IMG/VR virus record: IMGVR_UViG_3300032213_002561
Coordinates: 1 to 32,845 of that record
DNA: 32,845 nt
From: a virus
Reading direction: 5' to 3' (one strand)
The translations under genes and the position numbers were made by a program. Shown here one piece after another: positions 18,192 to 27,131 of this stretch (positions are counted from its first letter, which is position 1; every line of letters starts with the position of its first letter). The notes beneath the pieces were generated by a model. It saw only the letters and a list, made by a program, of their open reading frames with translations, made no database searches and was not told the origin of the DNA.

Positions 18192-18430
18192 ATTATTTCC
18201 TCCTCTGTCTTAATTTGTCCCCATTTTCCAATCGGGCATTCTGCATTTGGCAATTTTGTTTTTGCCAACATTATGCAACCACACTTTTTACATTGTGTAG
18301 TTCCTTTTATAAAGAATTCGCATCCCTTACAAATTTCAAGTCTTTCTTGTGCTGTTGTAGGTGTAACTCTACCTATTTTTTTATTATATAGGTCCCATGG
18401 TCGTGCTGGCCTATCAAATGGGTCTGTCAT
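18188..18430 (-). CDS. Cys-rich probable zinc-binding phage protein, 80 aa
   Basis: Six cysteines: C-x2-C in EICKGCEFF, C-x2-C-x-C in TQCKKCGCIM and a last one in AECPIGKW. This arrangement matches small zinc-ribbon-like proteins widespread in phages next to tail and fibre genes. The N-terminus has DRPARPWDLYNKKIGRV. It overlaps both neighbours by 1-4 nt. Its immediate neighbourhood includes the Cys/Tyr-rich tail protein, so a role in handling that protein's thiols or metals is conceivable but untested. Confidence 0.75.
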   Translation of the reverse strand: MTDPFDRPARPWDLYNKKIGRVTPTTAQERLEICKGCEFFIKGTTQCKKCGCIMLAKTKLPNAECPIGKWGQIKTEEEII

Positions 18431-18798
18431 TATATTCCTTCCGCTCTAAAGAAATCTTTTTCCTCTGGGTTATATATCCAGATTGGGGAGTTTGGTTCAA
18501 AATGTAGTTTATGTTTAGTCTCTAAATCAAGAGGAATAAACAATGGACGCTGTTCTAGCAGATCTCCCATAGGCTCTCCACAATGCATTACATCTTCAAC
18601 TGTAAATGTATTAGGATTGACAATTGCATAATGTCTTCCAAGTTTGCTTTGATCTGGTATAAATTCATGATTTTTTGGAACACGATATCCTATTTTAACC
18701 TTGTGCCTTACGGTATCATGAGCTTTTTGCTTAGTAAACCATCCTAGATCTCTTATTCTAGTTTTAATATCATCAATTAATTTAATTCTATTGCTCAT
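18430..18798 (-). CDS. Phage protein of unknown function, 122 aa
   Basis: A basic N-terminus (KTRIRDLGWFTKQKAHDTVRHKVKIGYRV) precedes KLGRHYAIVNPNTFTVEDVMHCGEPMGDLLEQRPLF and a C-terminal FEPNSPIWIYNPEEKDFFRAEGI. No family is recognised. It overlaps the Cys/Tyr-rich tail gene by 4 nt and the zinc-ribbon gene by 1 nt, so the three are translationally coupled. Confidence 0.65.
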   Translation of the reverse strand: MSNRIKLIDDIKTRIRDLGWFTKQKAHDTVRHKVKIGYRVPKNHEFIPDQSKLGRHYAIVNPNTFTVEDVMHCGEPMGDLLEQRPLFIPLDLETKHKLHFEPNSPIWIYNPEEKDFFRAEGI

Positions 18799-20030
18799 TC
18801 GTTTACCCTAAACTCATCTATTGTATATCCTTGACTATTAGTTGAAGCCTTAGAAATTATACCATGGTCTTTTGACTTTTGTCCAGTATTTGTTGTAGTT
18901 AAGGTTGAACCTACCTGAGAAGAAAAATTAGTATCAGAATAAGCTGTTGCTGTAACAGAATTTCCTGATGTTATTACTTGGATTCCTGCTATATTGCTTG
19001 TAGAATTTGATGTAGAAGAAACTAGTGTCTCTGTACCATTTTCTTTTTTATATAAATCAATTTTATGATTATCTGCACAATTGCATGAATATGTATAATA
19101 AGAAGCACAGCCACAGGAAGCGCTTGCTCCATAGGAATTTCCTGTACACCCATAAACATAATAAGTATAAGTTGTTCCAGTACAGCAACTAACGGTATAG
19201 TTATAGAACCCTCCTGGACAACAAGTTTGATAATAAAGAAATGTTCCGCCTGGACAGCAAGTAACGTAATATGTAAAGGCGCCAGAAACACAACAAGATA
19301 TGTAATACGTATAAGCTCCTCTGCAAGATTCTACATAATAAGTATAAGTTGACCCGCATCCAGTAACTGGGGTTTGGGTATATCCAAAACAAGCATATCC
19401 ATATTTATAGTAATAAGCATATTGATTGCAAGTTGTTACGGTATAAAAATATGGACTATTACATGAAGTTCTGGCTTCTGTTACATAATAAGCACAACCA
19501 CTTACTTGACAAGTTCCTGGATTTGAACATCCTTGTGCTGGACAACTTGAATATCCGCCATTACATCCTTCTACTGGGCAACTTGAATATCCACCGTTGC
19601 AAGATGATGCGGGACAAGATCCCGTTTGAGTACAACCTGCTTGAGCAATTTCACCATAGGACGAACAATATACACAAGAATTATATGAGCCACAAGCGCT
19701 ACAAGTCTGACAAACATTTACAATATTATGAATAACTGACCAATAGTTACCAGAATCTGTAACCCAAAATGCTGGGCCAACACCACCTGCTGCGTTTTTT
19801 GTTTTAATTGTTGCGTTTGTAGATGAAAATGTTGTAGAAATTAATGCACCTATAGCAATAGATGTACCTTTGCCAGCTGCTACTGTCCAACCAGCAACAA
19901 CATTTTTCCATTTTGCAGATGTTGCTCCTGCATTTATAAGTGTTGCTCTGCTAAAATTTTCTGTAAGAGAAAGTAAGGCTTTTAACCTTGAAACGGTAGC
20001 TGAATGAAGTCTTCTGGATGATCTTGGCAT
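18795..20030 (-). CDS. Tail protein with Cys/Tyr-rich repeat domain, 411 aa
   Basis: Three parts. Residues 1-105 are beta-rich (ENFSRAT ... AFWVTDSGNYWSVIHN). Residues about 107-318 contain 32 cysteines (about 15 percent) and many tyrosines. Residues 320-411 resume a beta fold (DNHKIDLYKKENGTETLV ... GYTIDEFRV). The outer parts resemble the two halves of one fibre beta-sandwich domain, so the Cys region looks like an insertion in a surface loop (inference). Inside it are two repeat types: CNGGYSSCPVEG units of 12 residues, and TYYVTCCPGGTF units, also 12 residues, about four copies with CC pairs. Probably disulphide-rich or metal-binding once exported. No signal peptide. Starts with ATG overlapping the upstream stop (TAATG). 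Confidence 0.8.
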   Translation of the reverse strand: MPRSSRRLHSATVSRLKALLSLTENFSRATLINAGATSAKWKNVVAGWTVAAGKGTSIAIGALISTTFSSTNATIKTKNAAGGVGPAFWVTDSGNYWSVIHNIVNVCQTCSACGSYNSCVYCSSYGEIAQAGCTQTGSCPASSCNGGYSSCPVEGCNGGYSSCPAQGCSNPGTCQVSGCAYYVTEARTSCNSPYFYTVTTCNQYAYYYKYGYACFGYTQTPVTGCGSTYTYYVESCRGAYTYYISCCVSGAFTYYVTCCPGGTFLYYQTCCPGGFYNYTVSCCTGTTYTYYVYGCTGNSYGASASCGCASYYTYSCNCADNHKIDLYKKENGTETLVSSTSNSTSNIAGIQVITSGNSVTATAYSDTNFSSQVGSTLTTTNTGQKSKDHGIISKASTNSQGYTIDEFRVNE

Positions 20031-21178
20031 TATGCAGTTGTATCCCCTGTAACTAGCCAGGAATTAGCTGATCTCTTTTCGAGCATAATTGTGCTCCATT
20101 GAACTCTTGTTTTAAACTGGCTATCTGCTCCTACCATTGTTACTGCCGCATCTTTAGTTATAGTAACTTGGCCTGTTCCAACTTGTCGTATTTCAACCAT
20201 AGATCCAACTTGCCATCCAGAATCTTGTGTATCATTAGGTATTGTGACAACTGTTGCAACACTACATTCAATCATCTTATTTTTATCGGTAGATGAATTA
20301 ATTGTTCTTGTTAACTGAGGTTCTGGTATATAGGAAAGCAAAGCTTTTGTATTATCTGAAGTATTATCAACATTTGCTAAACCTACATCACCCTTAACTA
20401 GCCCTGTTGGCTGATTAATAATTGGAGAATTTAATGTTTTATTAGTTAGTTCTTCTGTTCCAGCCAATGTTACAAAATCTGCATCTGTCATGGCAGCATT
20501 AAATTGAGCTTTTGTTCCAGTTACTGTATTTGAACCTAAATTTAATGATTTATTTGTTAAAGTATTAGAACTTGATGCTGTTATTTTTGTTCCTAGTGCT
20601 GTTGTAACTGTAGTAGCAAAATTAGGATCTGCTCCTAAAGCATCTGATAATTCTTTAAGGGTATCTAAAGTTGAGGGAGCGGAGTTAACTAGTCCTGATA
20701 TTTTTGTATCAGTATAATCTTTAACTTCTGTTATTGTATTTGTTAATTGTGTTTGTGGAACATATCCATTTTGATCAAGTTCTGCAACTCCATCAGCATT
20801 GCCTAATAAACTTAAAGGAATATAGGTTGTTGCAGATGTGCTACTTAAGCCAGACACGGCGGTATCAACATATGTCTTATTGGCAATAGTACTGTCAACG
20901 GCTAGGGTAATTGTATTAGCATTATCGCTATATGTTTTAGTAATTCCTGTTCCTGCTGTAATTGCTGCCTCAACAGCATCTTGAGCAAGCTCTGTTAATT
21001 CGCTGGGGATAACATTTAAATATGGAAGGGCATTCCATCTTGAGGTTTCATTTGAGGCAATACCAACCTTAAAGCGGTTTACAGTTGTATCAAAGCCAAA
21101 TTCTCCAACTTGTAGAATTGGATTGTTGGTTGACCAATTAATAGAAGTGTCTCTTCTAACTTGTAGTCTGACTGCCAT
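20030..21178 (-). CDS. Tail fibre with tropism-determinant-like N-terminus, 382 aa
   Basis: Residues 3-55 (LQVRRDTSINW ... ILQVGEFGFDTTVNRFKVGI ... WNALPYL) match the small N-terminal domain of phage major tropism determinants and related fibres. Residues 73-200 form a stalk with TYVDTAVSGL and TTYIPLSLLGNADGVAELD, shared almost word for word with the 896-aa fibre. A GTKAQFNAAMTDADFVTL / LTNKTLNSP segment typical of fibre stalks follows at about 215-255. The last 85 residues (VVTIPNDTQDSGWQVGSMVEI ... SWLVTGD) are the common C-terminal beta domain. SD AGGAGGT. Confidence 0.85.
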   Translation of the reverse strand: MAVRLQVRRDTSINWSTNNPILQVGEFGFDTTVNRFKVGIASNETSRWNALPYLNVIPSELTELAQDAVEAAITAGTGITKTYSDNANTITLAVDSTIANKTYVDTAVSGLSSTSATTYIPLSLLGNADGVAELDQNGYVPQTQLTNTITEVKDYTDTKISGLVNSAPSTLDTLKELSDALGADPNFATTVTTALGTKITASSSNTLTNKSLNLGSNTVTGTKAQFNAAMTDADFVTLAGTEELTNKTLNSPIINQPTGLVKGDVGLANVDNTSDNTKALLSYIPEPQLTRTINSSTDKNKMIECSVATVVTIPNDTQDSGWQVGSMVEIRQVGTGQVTITKDAAVTMVGADSQFKTRVQWSTIMLEKRSANSWLVTGDTTA

Positions 21179-21190
21179 TTTTACCTCCTA

Positions 21191-22506
<1,316 letters not shown>

Positions 22507-22517
22507 TTAAATCTCCC

Positions 22518-23927
22518 TTAACCAGTAATTACGACTCTGTATGCTCCACTAGCTGGTGCTGTTGCAAATCTTAGTGTTACTGCATCTGTAGATGTGCGTT
22601 CTACATCTGTTTCAACAAGTGCTTTTGATCCTGATGTTTCAAACACCTGAACAGTTACATCTAATGATCCTAGATTGTGGTTTACTTGAATATAAGTTAA
22701 ACTTGATGGATTTGCTAAATCAGCTGCATATTTTCTTGCAATTGCATGGTAGTTTGTTCCATCATTTGTTAATGTCCATTTATCTGAAGCTTCATTCCAT
22801 AGTACTTCTACATCGGCTTCTGTTCCACGCTCAACACGGATACCTGCATCTGTAGTTGGTGTACCAGTAAAGTCGGTATTAAGATTAATCTTATTATCAA
22901 CTATATTTACCTGTGTAGTATTTACTGAATTAATTGTTCCAGTTACATTTAAGTTTCCGCCTACTGTTAAGTTATTAGTAATGCTTACATCGTCTGGAAG
23001 ACCAATTGTTACTGTTGTGCCTTCTCCTGATGTAGGACTTACTGTTACTTCATTAGCTGTACCTTGAATATTTTGTACATAATCTCCAGTTGTATCTGTT
23101 CCTAAAGCAACAGAATTTGGTGCAACTGTAGTTGTGATTGTTATATCACCAAGGTTTGTCATTGTTGCAGAACCAGTTACATCTCCTGAAAGAGTAATTG
23201 TAGGATCTGCTACATTAAAATCTAATTTTCCATTTGTGTCATCGTATGTTACAGAAATACCTGATTCAGTATTTGGAGCTGTAACCATTCCTCCGACAAT
23301 GTCTTGCACACGCTCAGCATTTAATGTTACTGCGCCTGATGTTACTGTAAAGTCTGTTGAATCAAAACTTGCAACACCCTTATTTGATGAAGTTGCATCT
23401 TCTGCTGATACTGTAACTGTATTATTTGTTACAGCTACATCAATTCCTTCTCCGCCTGCAACTGTTAATGTATCAGTTAATAAATTAACTGTATCTGTTC
23501 CAGTGTCTCCAGCTATTGAAAGATTTGTTGCAACATTTGCTTCACCTGCTGCAGTCAAACGACCTTGCTGATCTACTGTAAATGTAGGTATCTTTGTTGT
23601 TGAACCATATGATCCTGCTGTTACAGCGGTGTCATTTAATTTTACTGTTAGTGTTCCTGCGGCATCATTGTAAGTTGTTGTAATTGCTGTTCCGCCAACA
23701 ATTGATGAGCCAAGTATATCTTGAATAACTTCTGTAGAGCCAGACATTGGCATCCATGGACCATTTGGAGAGGTGAGTCCATTGTAGTAGTACATGATAT
23801 TACTAGATGAGTCATAGTAAATCTGACCTAATGCTGGGCTTGATGGGGCTGAAGCTAAATTCTGAATTCTTGCATTGAGCAGCTCATTCTTATTGAGGTC
23901 AATGTTGGTTACAAATAATCTTGCCAT
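22518..23927 (-). CDS. Modular tail-fibre protein, 469 aa
   Basis: The N-terminus has MARLFVTNIDLNKNELLNAR and the module GQIYYDSSSNIMYYYNG, then repeated strands of the type ITTTYNDAAGTLTVKL and ISVTYDDTNGKLDF, and ITNNLTVGGNLNVTGTIN, a signature frequent in long phage fibres. About residues 205-240 (VQDIVGGMVTAPNTESGISV) parallel IQDVVGGMVSGNTESTGLAV in the 896-aa fibre. The end (YIQVNHNLGSLDVTVQVFE ... GAYRVVITG) is the same small C-terminal domain as in the gene at 23941. SD AAAGGAGAG. Confidence 0.85.
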   Translation of the reverse strand: MARLFVTNIDLNKNELLNARIQNLASAPSSPALGQIYYDSSSNIMYYYNGLTSPNGPWMPMSGSTEVIQDILGSSIVGGTAITTTYNDAAGTLTVKLNDTAVTAGSYGSTTKIPTFTVDQQGRLTAAGEANVATNLSIAGDTGTDTVNLLTDTLTVAGGEGIDVAVTNNTVTVSAEDATSSNKGVASFDSTDFTVTSGAVTLNAERVQDIVGGMVTAPNTESGISVTYDDTNGKLDFNVADPTITLSGDVTGSATMTNLGDITITTTVAPNSVALGTDTTGDYVQNIQGTANEVTVSPTSGEGTTVTIGLPDDVSITNNLTVGGNLNVTGTINSVNTTQVNIVDNKINLNTDFTGTPTTDAGIRVERGTEADVEVLWNEASDKWTLTNDGTNYHAIARKYAADLANPSSLTYIQVNHNLGSLDVTVQVFETSGSKALVETDVERTSTDAVTLRFATAPASGAYRVVITG

Positions 23928-23940
23928 GTTTTACTCTCCT

Positions 23941-24384
23941 TTAGGACAGGTACGCTGTCCCTGAAAATGGTTGTGCCATTGTCAGTGTTATTTGGTTAAT
24001 ACTATTATAGTCTATTCCTGTTTCTAATATGTCGCCTGCGCTATTTTTAATAGTAACATTTGGATTGTATCCTAAGTTATGTGTTATTTGAAGCGAATAG
24101 ACTCCACTAACAGGCCCTGTAACCTGATTAATATTCCAGGGGTAGGTAAGTGTTCCAGTGCTTAGGAGGTAGCTATTGGCTCCCTCCCATGTTATATCAT
24201 TTGGCTTTGGCCCGTAGAATCTTGTTGTTACTCTATCATAATAGAAATCGCCTTCAAGACCCAGGCTATTCGATGGAGCACCAGCTCCATTAAGTATAGT
24301 TTTTCCTCTAGGACCTTGTGGGCCAGATGTTGATATAACAACATCATTTTTGATTTCGGTTACTATTACTCTTTCATTACTCAT
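23941..24384 (-). CDS. Short tail protein with GPQGPRG start and shared C-terminal domain, 147 aa
   Basis: Residues 20-30 (GPQGPRGKT) are a minimal collagen-like stretch; then GLEGDFYYDRVTTRFYGPK is a connector module. Residues about 90-147 (YSLQITHNLGYNPNVTIKN ... ITLTMAQPFSGTAYLS) match the last 60 residues of the 469-aa fibre. The start overlaps the stop of the baseplate-type gene upstream (4 nt, ATGA). Probably a small virion component acting with the adjacent fibre. Confidence 0.75.
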   Translation of the reverse strand: MSNERVIVTEIKNDVVISTSGPQGPRGKTILNGAGAPSNSLGLEGDFYYDRVTTRFYGPKPNDITWEGANSYLLSTGTLTYPWNINQVTGPVSGVYSLQITHNLGYNPNVTIKNSAGDILETGIDYNSINQITLTMAQPFSGTAYLS

Positions 24385-24728
24385 ATTGTCACCGATCTAC
24401 TTAATGTTATATATCCTTCAAGAAGTTTTGTTCTATTCCCATTAGAATCTGTTACCATAATATCGTAAGAAGACTTTGGATAAAAAAGACTATTTGTTTG
24501 TGCTTGAGACATTGTTACTGTCAATTTGCCTGCTGGCTGATCTATAACAATTCCGCTTGTTGGTGATGATAATGTAAATGCTAATTTAGATCCGCCTTTT
24601 GTATCTCTAACCTGCATTTTTGCAGATGCTGAGGTTAGCGCAATTGGAAGTCCAGCATTGTCTTTGTACTCGACAATAAATGAAAATGTAGTATTTTGGT
24701 CAATTTCAAAATTTTTCTGCGCTGACAT
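24381..24728 (-). CDS. Baseplate/tail-associated small protein, 115 aa
   Basis: The pattern FEIDQNTTFSFIVEYKDNAG, ALTSASAKMQVRD, GIVIDQPAGKLTVTM, YDIMVTDSNGNRTKLLEGYI is the common phage fold in which a short beta sandwich sits at the start of baseplate upper or fibre-anchoring proteins (similar to the BppU N-terminal type). It heads the fibre block, consistent with a connector between baseplate and fibres. SD TAGGAGAG lies 5 nt before the ATG. Its promoter appears to overlap the terminator of the holin-like gene upstream. Confidence 0.7.
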   Translation of the reverse strand: MSAQKNFEIDQNTTFSFIVEYKDNAGLPIALTSASAKMQVRDTKGGSKLAFTLSSPTSGIVIDQPAGKLTVTMSQAQTNSLFYPKSSYDIMVTDSNGNRTKLLEGYITLSRSVTI

Positions 24729-24745
24729 ATCTCTCCTAAAATAGG

Positions 24746-24775
24746 AAAACTCCTGTACTTATTTTAGCACAGGAG
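24746..24775 (-). terminator. Rho-independent terminator after the holin-like gene
   Basis: On the minus strand CTCCTGT pairs perfectly with ACAGGAG (24769-24775 with 24750-24756) around a 12-nt loop, followed by TTTT. It lies downstream of the 78-aa gene and upstream of the 115-aa gene. The U-tract is short, so readthrough into the fibre block is likely. Confidence 0.6.
24761..24769 (-). promoter_or_regulatory. Extended -10 (TGCTAAAAT) in the terminator loop
   Basis: The minus-strand TGCTAAAAT lies in the loop and the upstream edge of the hairpin at 24746-24775. The predicted start near 24754 would give a leader of about 26 nt with SD TAGGAGAG to the gene at 24728. No -35 box is evident. 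Confidence 0.35.
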
Positions 24776-24799
24776 AGTCCCTAATTCGATATTAAATTT

Positions 24800-25036
24800 T
24801 TACTTTGCTACGAATCCGAATTCCTTGTTACTTGGGCTTAGAGCCTTAAGGATTACTGGTGCAACTGCTGCTACGCCACCTAGAAGAAGGTCTCTTGGAT
24901 TTGTATTGCCAGTCATATATAGAGCAATTGCTGCTGAAAGAAATGCACGAGCATATGTTCCAAGCGCTGCTAAAATTTGTTCTGTCATTGTTACCTTTCC
25001 ATCTTTGTTTAAATCCAACTTATTGAATTTAGCCAT
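24800..25036 (-). CDS. Probable holin with N-terminal EF-hand-type loop, 78 aa
   Basis: The first 20 residues contain DLNKDGKVTMTE, which meets the EF-hand calcium loop pattern D-x-N-x-D-G-x-V-T-x-x-E. Residues about 28-45 (ARAFLSAAIALYMTGNT) and 50-66 (LLLGGVAAVAPVILKAL) are two hydrophobic segments, and the tail is charged. Size and layout match small actinophage-style holins that form pores in the inner membrane to release the lysin. SD GGAGATG lies 5 nt before ATG. An extended -10 is found at 25097-25105 and two hairpins lie in the leader. The lysin candidate is 3 kb away on the other strand. Confidence 0.65.
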   Translation of the reverse strand: MAKFNKLDLNKDGKVTMTEQILAALGTYARAFLSAAIALYMTGNTNPRDLLLGGVAAVAPVILKALSPSNKEFGFVAK

Positions 25037-25052
25037 GTTATCATCTCCATTT

Positions 25053-25089
25053 TGGGCGGGTTGCCCAGAATTTTGGGGAATACCCCCAA
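25053..25089 (-). other. Two hairpins in the leader of the holin-like gene
   Basis: TTGGGG/CCCCAA with a 5-nt loop (25073-25089) sits at the predicted transcript 5' end, and TGGGC/GCCCA with a 5-nt loop (25053-25067) ends 4 nt before the SD (CATCTCC on plus, 25042-25048). They could protect the message or modulate ribosome access. Confidence 0.5.
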
Positions 25090-25096
25090 TACTATA

Positions 25097-25105
25097 ATTC
25101 TACCA
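25097..25105 (-). promoter_or_regulatory. Extended -10 promoter (TGGTAGAAT)
   Basis: The minus-strand TGGTAGAAT lies 2 nt after the stop of the ribonucleotide reductase gene. A TAGACA box sits 16 nt upstream. Predicted start near 25090. The identical 9-mer precedes the ribonucleotide reductase gene at 27099. Confidence 0.55.
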
Positions 25106-25107
25106 CA

Positions 25108-27042
25108 TTAGGCAGATATGTCTACAAGCTCACAATTTCCGTCTGAGCTACAGGCAAGGGTAGCATTAGTAGATGTGCCGTCTTCTGTTTCATAGAATGA
25201 CAAATCTTCCCAACGAATTTCTTTAGGCATCTTTGCAACAAGCGCATCGTATTCAGCCTTATCTACTTCTTGATAAGGAGCCTGCTTGTATGAATGATCT
25301 GAGTGGGGCAGGAATGAAATTCCAGATACCTCATCAAAATGCTTGTAGACCCATGCTCCTACTTCCATCCATTCGTCTTCTTTTACAGAAACTGTAATTG
25401 AAGGCTTATGCTCACACCATGCACGTTGGTAAACTAACCAAATGTTAAGGTGCTCAATAGCTGTTAAATCATTTCTAACAATTGCACCTTCTGGTGCCTT
25501 TACTGGAAACGAAAAGACGTATGTATCATTTGGCTTCATTACATCATCTTCTACTGGGATTCCAACTTCCTTCAAGAATGTAGAAATAGGATCTCCTTTT
25601 GAGCCACGAACTGTTCTAATATAATACGGTGAATGCCATGCATGCATTCCTGAAGATACCCCGACCAATTGGGATACTGTTCCTGATGGCTTTACACATG
25701 TAATAGCTGCAGACTCTGGAATCCCAATTTTCCCAGCCTCATCTTTGTTTGTTGCTCTTGCTGAATCTCTGATCGTCATCAAGAAAGATTCTAATGCGAC
25801 TAGGTCTTGCTTACCTGACATAAACTTATGTCCTAATTGTCCAGTTAAAGATACACCTAATAGACGCTCTTCTTCTGTATTGTCCTTCCAAATTTTACGA
25901 AGGTACTTAAAGTCCGTAAGGGTAGATTGCCATGTTCCAAGGATTGTTGCTAATTGAACTTTACGTTCGATATCTTTCTTTGTATCGTTTTCACGAAGTA
26001 CGACTTCTGAAAGGTTACAAAACTGATAAGGACGTAAAATAATTTCTGAACATGGGTTAGTTCCGTAGTGAATATCTGGATCTCTTCTTCCAAACTTGGC
26101 TGCTTGTGCTTGAGCTGCGGCCACGTTGTATATACCTCGTTCTCCCGACTTTGAATCATATAAGGATTTCCATTCTGCAATAAACTGTTCCATGTCTGGC
26201 TTGCGTGAATACGCAACAGAGTTATTTGACAATGCACGTTGGGTATTGTTTTCCCACCAGTTACCAGACTTGGCTGCTGCCATTTCAATATCGTTAATAT
26301 TAGAAAGAGAGATCATTGCTGAGCGACGAACTCCTCCTACAACTACAACTTCACCAATTTTACACATAATGTCGTGTGCCTCAATAGGCTTTAGATTACG
26401 ACCTGCTGCGCTTTTAAATTTTGCAATAGTAAAATCAAAAAGATTTACAAGTGGTTGTGGTCCAGACGATCTTCCGCCCATAGTCTTAAGTCTTGCTCCT
26501 GCTGGACGAACCTTAGACACATCAATTGCTGGAATCTGTCCTGTCCAAAGAAGTGCTAGCAATTCACGGTAGGCTTTAGCCCATCCTTGCTTAGAATCTT
26601 CTACGCTAATTACTGTTGTGGATTTTTCAAATGTTTCTGGGACAGAAGGAAGCTTGTTAACATATTTGTATTCAACAGAAAACCCTACTCCTGTGCCGCA
26701 CATAAGGATGTACATTGTCTCATCAAACGAACGTGGGGAATCAACTGGAACAAATGAACAGTTATATCCAGCAACGTTATCTCTATCTAATGCAGCTCCT
26801 GAAGTCATCACAGAGCGCATAGACGGCATAACATTTCTTTCAAATACACCATTTTTTAGTTCCGCTACAAGCTTTTCATCTGGAACATAATTGTAGTTTT
26901 CTTTTAAGTGATTAAGCATAAATCCAAAGTATCTATCTACTGTTTCTCCCCATGTCTCACGACGATTATCTTCTGATATCCATCTTGCATATCGGGATAA
27001 CGCAATGAAATTTTCGTATGGGTTTGCAATAGTCTTAGACAT
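25108..27042 (-). CDS. nrdJ: Adenosylcobalamin-dependent ribonucleoside-triphosphate reductase (class II)
   Basis: A 644-aa monomeric class II enzyme that reduces ribonucleoside triphosphates to deoxyribonucleotides using coenzyme B12, supplying dNTPs for phage replication. Visible features are MPSMRSVMTSG, Cys94 in NCSF and Cys342 in FCNLSE (the active-site redox pair), NPCSE at 329-333 with thiyl-radical Cys331 and Glu333, VKPSGTVSQLVGVSSGMH at about 450-467, and C-terminal shuttle cysteines 631 and 637. The 11-residue spacing of 331 to 342 equals that of the Lactobacillus enzyme (408 to 419). Slightly shorter than that enzyme (about 739 aa). Upstream TGGTAGAAT; leader about 50 nt. It needs host-made or imported cobalamin. 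Confidence 0.93.
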   Translation of the reverse strand: MSKTIANPYENFIALSRYARWISEDNRRETWGETVDRYFGFMLNHLKENYNYVPDEKLVAELKNGVFERNVMPSMRSVMTSGAALDRDNVAGYNCSFVPVDSPRSFDETMYILMCGTGVGFSVEYKYVNKLPSVPETFEKSTTVISVEDSKQGWAKAYRELLALLWTGQIPAIDVSKVRPAGARLKTMGGRSSGPQPLVNLFDFTIAKFKSAAGRNLKPIEAHDIMCKIGEVVVVGGVRRSAMISLSNINDIEMAAAKSGNWWENNTQRALSNNSVAYSRKPDMEQFIAEWKSLYDSKSGERGIYNVAAAQAQAAKFGRRDPDIHYGTNPCSEIILRPYQFCNLSEVVLRENDTKKDIERKVQLATILGTWQSTLTDFKYLRKIWKDNTEEERLLGVSLTGQLGHKFMSGKQDLVALESFLMTIRDSARATNKDEAGKIGIPESAAITCVKPSGTVSQLVGVSSGMHAWHSPYYIRTVRGSKGDPISTFLKEVGIPVEDDVMKPNDTYVFSFPVKAPEGAIVRNDLTAIEHLNIWLVYQRAWCEHKPSITVSVKEDEWMEVGAWVYKHFDEVSGISFLPHSDHSYKQAPYQEVDKAEYDALVAKMPKEIRWEDLSFYETEDGTSTNATLACSSDGNCELVDISA

Positions 27043-27098
27043 TTTAGAGTACCTGTTTCTCCGCCTAGCGGTTAATTTAAATTTAGTGTGAAGATCCT

Positions 27099-27107
27099 AT
27101 TCTACCA
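27099..27107 (-). promoter_or_regulatory. Extended -10 promoter (TGGTAGAAT) for the reductase gene
   Basis: On the minus strand TGGTAGAAT is identical to the box before the holin-like gene. The predicted start near 27092 leaves a leader of about 50 nt with a small CCGC-TAG-GCGG hairpin close to the gene. No -35 box is clear. Confidence 0.5.
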
Positions 27108-27131
27108 AAGAAGGCTTTATAGGGGAAGGGG

